Made by a program: the position numbers and the translations under genes. Below are positions 59,024 to 64,000 of a DNA stretch of 64,000 nt, piece after piece. Source of the stretch: Microcaldota archaeon (GTDB lineage: Archaea; Micrarchaeota; Micrarchaeia; Anstonellales; J096); assembly GCA_015522475.1 (NCBI GenBank), contig WAMF01000018.1, positions 62,001 through 126,000 on the forward strand, read 5' to 3'. The notes below the pieces were generated by a model. It did no database searches and had not been told where the DNA came from. It saw only the letters and a program-made list of their open reading frames with translations. Numbering within the stretch: position 1 is the first letter of the stretch; every line of letters starts with the position of its first letter.

Positions 59024-59190
59024 TCAAATTAAGCCAATGCCAAGACTCAAACACACAAGCCTTGGGACATACCTATCCTCTTATTAGACCCTTATTAAAA
59101 AGGGAATAAATTTTAAAAAAGGACTGTATGGAGCACGCGACATACGATACATACGATAAAACATCAAAAAGCGCCAGAGCAGATTGCAGC

Positions 59191-59436
59191 TTATACAAGC
59201 GTCACATCTTCAACAGTCACGGATGAAACACCTGGTATTTCTTCTATCTCAGATTCAATGTCGCTGCCTTCTTCATCCTTTCTTACGATCATAATTTTCA
59301 ACGCTTTAGCCCCAAAACCGATATCCTCTTCACGCGCATCCTTGACGTTGTACTTCGCCTTTATAGCAGAAAACACATCCTGCAACTTCTCTTGGTCTTC
59401 AGGGATAACCCTCAATATAATAGCAACATCTCCCAT
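59191..59436 (-). CDS. Elongation factor 1-beta (archaeal aEF1B)
   Basis: MGDVAIILRVIPEDQEKLQDVFSAIKAKY ... EEDIGFGAKALKIMIV. Confidence 0.88.
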   Translation of the reverse strand: MGDVAIILRVIPEDQEKLQDVFSAIKAKYNVKDAREEDIGFGAKALKIMIVRKDEEGSDIESEIEEIPGVSSVTVEDVTLV

Positions 59437-59544
59437 AACTCCACCTCTTAAGTTTTTAGCCATTGCAGCTGTACATAGCTACATTCAAAGCTTCTTAACC
59501 TTCTCGGCCAATAAGTTTATAAAGGTTGGAGATCATAGAAGACT

Positions 59545-59787
59545 ATGGCAAGGTTGAGCGCCGTAAAAAAACTCTACCAATTAAGTGAAAGATTTACTCC
59601 TTCTAAACATAGAGAAGCTATAAAGCTCTTTCAGACGCTCAACCGAAGACGCACGCCATTAAGGGACGAGGAAAAACATCTTCTAGAAGAAGCGCTCAGA
59701 AACATGCGATTGGCACTCCTCCTAAAAGGGAAAGAAGACGAGTTCCTAAGAATAAGCGAATACAAAAAGCTCCTTGAAAACGCATAA
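59545..59787 (+). CDS. Small helical hypothetical protein
   Basis: 80 aa Arg/Lys/Leu-rich ORF. Confidence 0.5.
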   Translation: MARLSAVKKLYQLSERFTPSKHREAIKLFQTLNRRRTPLRDEEKHLLEEALRNMRLALLLKGKEDEFLRISEYKKLLENA

Positions 59788-60043
59788 ATAACTACAAAGC
59801 AGAAAACACAAAAGAGAGCAATAGGAGGAATAGAAATAAGACAAAATGATCGAAAGTAGAAGACCAAAAACCCACCAAACAAAAACCAAGACACATATTC
59901 TTTGTTTGGTCCGCAGGCTATTTATCGTCCACGTCTCCTGCAAACGACTTAATATCTACAACACAACACACTGTTTATACAAAATTTCATATAAAAAGAA
60001 AAAAGCCAAAATTAAAGGCAAAAGATAAAAAAGGAAGAGGAGT

Positions 60044-60421
60044 TCACCTTCTCCTCTTCTTAGATTTCTTCTTGCTGCTCTTTTTCTTCTTAGCAGCTTT
60101 CTTCTTCCTCTTTGGTTTCTTCTTTGCCTTCTTCTTTGCCTTTCTCTTCTTTGGCTTCTTCTTGGCGGCTTTCTTCTTTCTGCGCTTTCTTCGAGCGCCC
60201 TTCTTGCCGCCCCTGTTCATCTTAGCTCTGTATACATAGCCATCCTTGCCGACATAGTAGAGGTAACCTGTCTCCTTAGAGATTCTCTCGCTGCTTACTC
60301 TATGCTTTCTACCTCTCTTGTTGTGCTTCATGGGCACAGCCCATACATAGCCGTCGCGGCCGACATAGTAGAGGTATCCATCCTCCCTATGTATTCTTTC
60401 ATGTCCTACTTTCACACCCAT
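60044..60421 (-). CDS. Basic protein with two YLYYVGxDGYV repeats and Lys-rich (histone H1-like) tail
   Basis: HERIHREDGYLYYVGRDGYVWAVPM / SERISKETGYLYYVGKDGYVYRAKM then KKAAKKKPKKRKAKKKAKKKPKRKKKAAKKKK. Confidence 0.8.
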   Translation of the reverse strand: MGVKVGHERIHREDGYLYYVGRDGYVWAVPMKHNKRGRKHRVSSERISKETGYLYYVGKDGYVYRAKMNRGGKKGARRKRRKKKAAKKKPKKRKAKKKAKKKPKRKKKAAKKKKSSKKKSKKRRR

Positions 60422-60532
60422 AGTTTACACCTCGACGAGTTATCGTCGATTGAATGAGGAAGCATAAGGTTTAAAAAGCTATCGGAAATTTTGCCGTCGA
60501 AGCCCTCTCGAGCAAAAAAAGAAAAACAAAGC

Positions 60533-61213
60533 CTACACATCTAAAACCTTCTTTATCTCGTCTATAGGAATGGATGTCGTCAGTATCGGCACGCGCTCCC
60601 TCTCAGAAATTTTTAAGGCTAGTTCATCCACTTTTCCCAAGCCATGAAGTATGACCGCTTTCGGCTTAGCCTCGCTTACACGTATGACAATAAGGGGGCT
60701 TCTACCTGTACTCACGTCTAAGAATATAAATGCCTTATCCATAGCATGCATGCCCAAAAGTTTGAAGAGGTCATCGGGCATGTCAAGCATAACTCTAACG
60801 CTGTGAAGAAGCACGTAGCCATAGACGCGTGTTGTATCGAGCAAATCTTCGTTTGTTAGAACCTTCGCCTTGAGCATCTCAGCAAGCTCTCGAAGGGTAA
60901 TGCTTGTAGAAAAATCGTGAACTTCAAAATACTCTGAATGGTCTTCTTTTGCCTCTGTCAGCTTCTTGATTATATGGCCGCCTCTCTTTTGGTCTATTTC
61001 AAACAATGCCTCGACGAACCGTTTTATCACCTTAATGCCTGGATTAGGCCTCCTCCCACTTTCATAATCGCTTATTGTAGACGGCGAAACTTTAAGATAT
61101 TTGGCTAGCTCCGACTGGTAAACTTCAAAAACCTCTCGCCATTTACGCATAGCTAACCCCGGATTCTCTGCTAGCACAATATCTCCAACCATCATGGCCT
61201 TCAGTTTTTTCAT
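60533..61213 (-). CDS. XRE-family transcriptional regulator (archaeal)
   Basis: MRKWREVFEVYQSELAKYLKVSPSTISDYESGRRPNPGIKVIKRFVEAL helix-turn-helix. Confidence 0.88.
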   Translation of the reverse strand: MKKLKAMMVGDIVLAENPGLAMRKWREVFEVYQSELAKYLKVSPSTISDYESGRRPNPGIKVIKRFVEALFEIDQKRGGHIIKKLTEAKEDHSEYFEVHDFSTSITLRELAEMLKAKVLTNEDLLDTTRVYGYVLLHSVRVMLDMPDDLFKLLGMHAMDKAFIFLDVSTGRSPLIVIRVSEAKPKAVILHGLGKVDELALKISERERVPILTTSIPIDEIKKVLDV

Positions 61214-62472
61214 GGATGTACCACCACACCAACATCTTTCTTAAAGAACTCTACAGAATAACTCTCCTTGAATGCTGCAGGAGGTATATCTTCCTCCCAT
61301 TCGCTGTAAGAATACTTCACTTCAATATGCTTATTGTCATGCCTATAAGCTACGCTTATATCTGAAGCATCTGTCTTTTTAAGCCTAACAGTCCGGAGAA
61401 GCTCACCCGTCTCTTCTTCGACAACTAAAGAATCCTTTGTTATGGAAAGATAGAGCTTTCCTGTAGATGGCAAGCTTAAGACGACTGTAGCGAGGTCACT
61501 AACAATTTTATCTTTGATCTTCACATAGTCTATACCTTCAAGCCAGTCTTTATTGAAGAGAGTTGGCTCCACAATAACTTCCCTTGTCAAAAAGCGGGAT
61601 TTTTCGGAGAAACGCTCGTATACCTGCCTTACACGACCGCCCACATTCATAGCAAACTTAAAGCCGTCTTTCAAACCAATGACAAAATCAGCTAAGTAGA
61701 GAGCACGCGCTTTCTCGAGCGCAGGTAAGGACGAAGAAAGCTCTGCGAAGAGGGGTGAGAAAAGTGTAGATGGTGAAGGAAAGAAGTTCTTGCCAGACGA
61801 AAGTCCGCCAAAGGCTTTACCAAACTTGGCTTTTGCTTGCGCCAACGCAACGACGACATTCGAGCTAGCCCTAAAGGAGATTGGTTTCCATCCAAAAAGC
61901 TCGTCTCCAACTTCTGCATAGATTGCTCTTGCCTTCGAAGGATTGAGAGGGACATAGGGCTTTGCATACTTTCCAAAGAGCTTTTCCATGAACCTATCCC
62001 TGCCAAGATGAAGCATGAAGGATTTGGAGTAAGGGGGATGTTTAATGGGCCACTTTTTGTCTTCGAAAATAAGTGCATCCTTGGTGCCTCCAACTACAGC
62101 TATTTCTGCATTGTCGCCGAAGAGATCCAAAAAAGGCTTTTTCACCTCACTCCATACATAAGCTGTATAAGTTGCGTCGTGGCAAGAAGGTTCGAGTGTC
62201 TCCACAAAAGAAATGAGAAGGTCTGACAAATAAAGCCCAACGGGATCTGCTAAATTGGCTAAGCTGACGATCCTCTGGCCCCTGCCTTCTTTAGCCTCTG
62301 ACGGCAGCTCGTTGACAAGAGAAGCATCTACAAGTCCTGTCGGTGGCAAAATTTCGCCAAATATAGCCTTGAGCCTCTTGTATATATCCTCTATTTGGCC
62401 TTCAGTCTCAGCTTTGCCTTCGTTTTTGGCTCCTTCTCCATGCTGCCCATCCTTAGCCGTACGTCTAGACAA
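61210..62472 (-). CDS. Hypothetical protein in operon with XRE regulator
   Basis: 420 aa ORF, 4-bp overlap with regulator gene. Confidence 0.75.
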   Translation of the reverse strand: MSRRTAKDGQHGEGAKNEGKAETEGQIEDIYKRLKAIFGEILPPTGLVDASLVNELPSEAKEGRGQRIVSLANLADPVGLYLSDLLISFVETLEPSCHDATYTAYVWSEVKKPFLDLFGDNAEIAVVGGTKDALIFEDKKWPIKHPPYSKSFMLHLGRDRFMEKLFGKYAKPYVPLNPSKARAIYAEVGDELFGWKPISFRASSNVVVALAQAKAKFGKAFGGLSSGKNFFPSPSTLFSPLFAELSSSLPALEKARALYLADFVIGLKDGFKFAMNVGGRVRQVYERFSEKSRFLTREVIVEPTLFNKDWLEGIDYVKIKDKIVSDLATVVLSLPSTGKLYLSITKDSLVVEEETGELLRTVRLKKTDASDISVAYRHDNKHIEVKYSYSEWEEDIPPAAFKESYSVEFFKKDVGVVVHP

Positions 62473-62476
62473 AACA

Positions 62477-63217
62477 TCACCTCATACAGTCTATGATATC
62501 TTTTATATACGCCTCATCCAGGGCGCCGAAGAGGAATATGAGCTCCTTAACTTTGTCTAAGAGGAGAAAAAATTCCCTGTGGTTCTTTGTGCGATGCGTA
62601 GCTTCCCTTAGCGCATACATAAGCTCCTTCATCTGCGACGGAGAAAATGCTGCCATAAGTAGAGAAGGCAGAACAGCCTTGACAAAAAGCTCCCGTGTTA
62701 AAGGGTCGCTATTTTCAAGAATGGCCCCAAGGGTTTTGAATCCTTGGGAAAAGGAAAGTGTGGTTATAAGAGCTTTTACTTTATCTCTATCTTGGGAGAG
62801 TACTTTGAGCAAAAGGGATCGCATATCTGAAATCTTGCCTATATGCCGCGTTATTATAGCTAAATTAAAGTTTCTATTGATGTAAAAGTTGTAGAGGGCT
62901 GGATTCTTTGCCATCTTCTTTAGAAGTGTCGAGAGCTGTGGCGAGAGCTCACTCACCCTTTTCGCAACCGCTGGTTTAAAAATGTCTGTCTCAGCGAATA
63001 GAATAGAGTAAAGCTGCCGTCTTTGAGCTGGCGTAAGCTCATCTACGGACAGAAGAAGGTTGGAAATGTCGCTTACGCAGGACTTGTATTCAGAAGCAAG
63101 TTTTTTGGGCGAGGAGCTTTTGACACCGGCTTGCTTTGCCTCTTCGTACAGCTTAAGTAACTCAGCATTTAGCTCCTTTTTTCTCTTAGGCGTCTTGACC
63201 TGCTTCTCTACAGTCAC
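62477..63217 (-). CDS. Hypothetical helical protein
   Basis: C-terminal part of the 290-aa ORF; GTG at 63217 suggested because the longer form would be antisense to the methionine aminopeptidase start. Confidence 0.65.
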   Translation of the reverse strand: MTVEKQVKTPKRKKELNAELLKLYEEAKQAGVKSSSPKKLASEYKSCVSDISNLLLSVDELTPAQRRQLYSILFAETDIFKPAVAKRVSELSPQLSTLLKKMAKNPALYNFYINRNFNLAIITRHIGKISDMRSLLLKVLSQDRDKVKALITTLSFSQGFKTLGAILENSDPLTRELFVKAVLPSLLMAAFSPSQMKELMYALREATHRTKNHREFFLLLDKVKELIFLFGALDEAYIKDIIDCMR

Positions 63218-63269
63218 GGGCCTATTTCCGCCTCTCCATTTAAATACTTTAGCCTTTAAAAGAGCTTGG

Positions 63270-64000
63270 ATGGACGAAGTTAACAAAAAGCTAAGCTCTA
63301 TGACAACAGAGACCATCAAAAAGGTGAGAGCAGTTGTCAAGCCGGGCAAGAAGCTCGTGGAGATTGCCGAAGAGGTAGAAAGCTTTATACATGAGCTAGG
63401 AGCAGTGCCAGCCTTCCCCGTAAATATAAGTATAACGGAGATTGCTGCCCATTACACACCGAGTGCATACGACGAGCGTGAGCTGCCTGAAAGGGCATTG
63501 ACAAAGGTGGACTTCGGCTTAGCCTACAAAGGGCAGATAAGCGACAATTCTATAAGCTTTGATTTCACCAACGAATACACTGAGCTTATAGAGGCAAGTA
63601 GAGCCGCTTTACGAGCAGCCGTCGAGAGAGTTAAACCAGGAGTTGAAGTGGCAGAGGTAAGCAAAGCCATAGAAGACACTATCAAAGAGAGGGGCCTAAA
63701 ACCCATATCCAACCTTACAGGCCATAAAATAGAAGGGCTTATTCTCCATGCAGGTGTATCTATACCAAACGTTTACAGCCATGTCCATTATAGATTCAAA
63801 GAAGGAGACAAATTTGCCATAGAACCTTTTGTGACAACAACTAAAGGCGAAGGCCGAGTTGTTGACTTGAATGAGGCCGAGATATACTCTTACATAGGCG
63901 ATGCTCATCTCCGCTTAAACGAGAGCCGGCTTTTGCTTGAGCACGTGAAAAAGGAATATGGTCCTCTTCCCTTTGCTGAGCGCTGGATATCACCTCTCAT
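63270..64000 (+). CDS. map: Methionine aminopeptidase (archaeal type II), partial at window end
   Basis: Open plus frame from ATG 63270, not in the ORF track: FPVNISITEIAAHYTPSAYDE, KVDFGLAYKGQISDNSISFDF, GHKIEGLILHAG, IEPFVTTTKGEGRVVD. Confidence 0.93.
   Translation, partial: MDEVNKKLSSMTTETIKKVRAVVKPGKKLVEIAEEVESFIHELGAVPAFPVNISITEIAAHYTPSAYDERELPERALTKVDFGLAYKGQISDNSISFDFTNEYTELIEASRAALRAAVERVKPGVEVAEVSKAIEDTIKERGLKPISNLTGHKIEGLILHAGVSIPNVYSHVHYRFKEGDKFAIEPFVTTTKGEGRVVDLNEAEIYSYIGDAHLRLNESRLLLEHVKKEYGPLPFAERWISPL

Noticed and set aside
1-64000. CRISPR arrays, insertion sequences, rRNA genes
   Set aside because: I saw no regularly spaced direct repeats, transposase motifs or rRNA-like sequence in the window.

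Overview
Archaeal chromosomal window, probably from a DPANN-type lineage (inferred from archaeal ribosomal proteins, a class III pilin-like 'EYVMTYGWA' leader, many short ORFan proteins and large membrane/surface ORFans; lineage not proven). The backbone is the archaeal S10/spc ribosomal superoperon, split into two separate blocks: a plus-strand block at about 15-25 kb (uS17-uL14-uL24-eS4-uL5-uS14-uS8-uL6-eL32-eL19-uL18-uS5-uL30-uL15-SecY-AdkA-DUF106) and a minus-strand block at about 54-44 kb (uL3-uL4-uL23-uL2-uS19-uL22-uS3-uL29-aIF1-RdgB-uS15-eS1-NAC-eL15-aIF5A-eS24-Lsm). Other recognisable genes are HMG-CoA synthase, a TtuA/Ncs6-type tRNA thiolase, the RFC small subunit with a striking (HHxx)n N-terminus, two MBL-fold proteins, a split class II ribonucleotide reductase, pyrophosphatase, GTP-dependent dephospho-CoA kinase, class II LysRS, aEF1-beta, an XRE regulator, methionine aminopeptidase (partial), and three tRNAs (Gly-GCC, Gly-CCC, Asp-GTC). 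The best candidates for undescribed biology are: (i) a two-gene module at 4.2-6.9 kb whose first protein carries RelA/SpoT-like nucleotidyltransferase motifs; (ii) three tandem polytopic membrane proteins at 1-4.1 kb sharing an 'LRxFPxT[RK]xxG' motif; (iii) a tightly coupled pair of a 1734-aa ORFan and a 671-aa secreted protein at 32.6-39.8 kb; (iv) a PP2C-like phosphatase next to a PRC-barrel protein at 40.7-42.4 kb; (v) the His-rich RFC tail and charged tails on many ribosomal proteins. All family calls come from reading motifs by eye; no database search was run.
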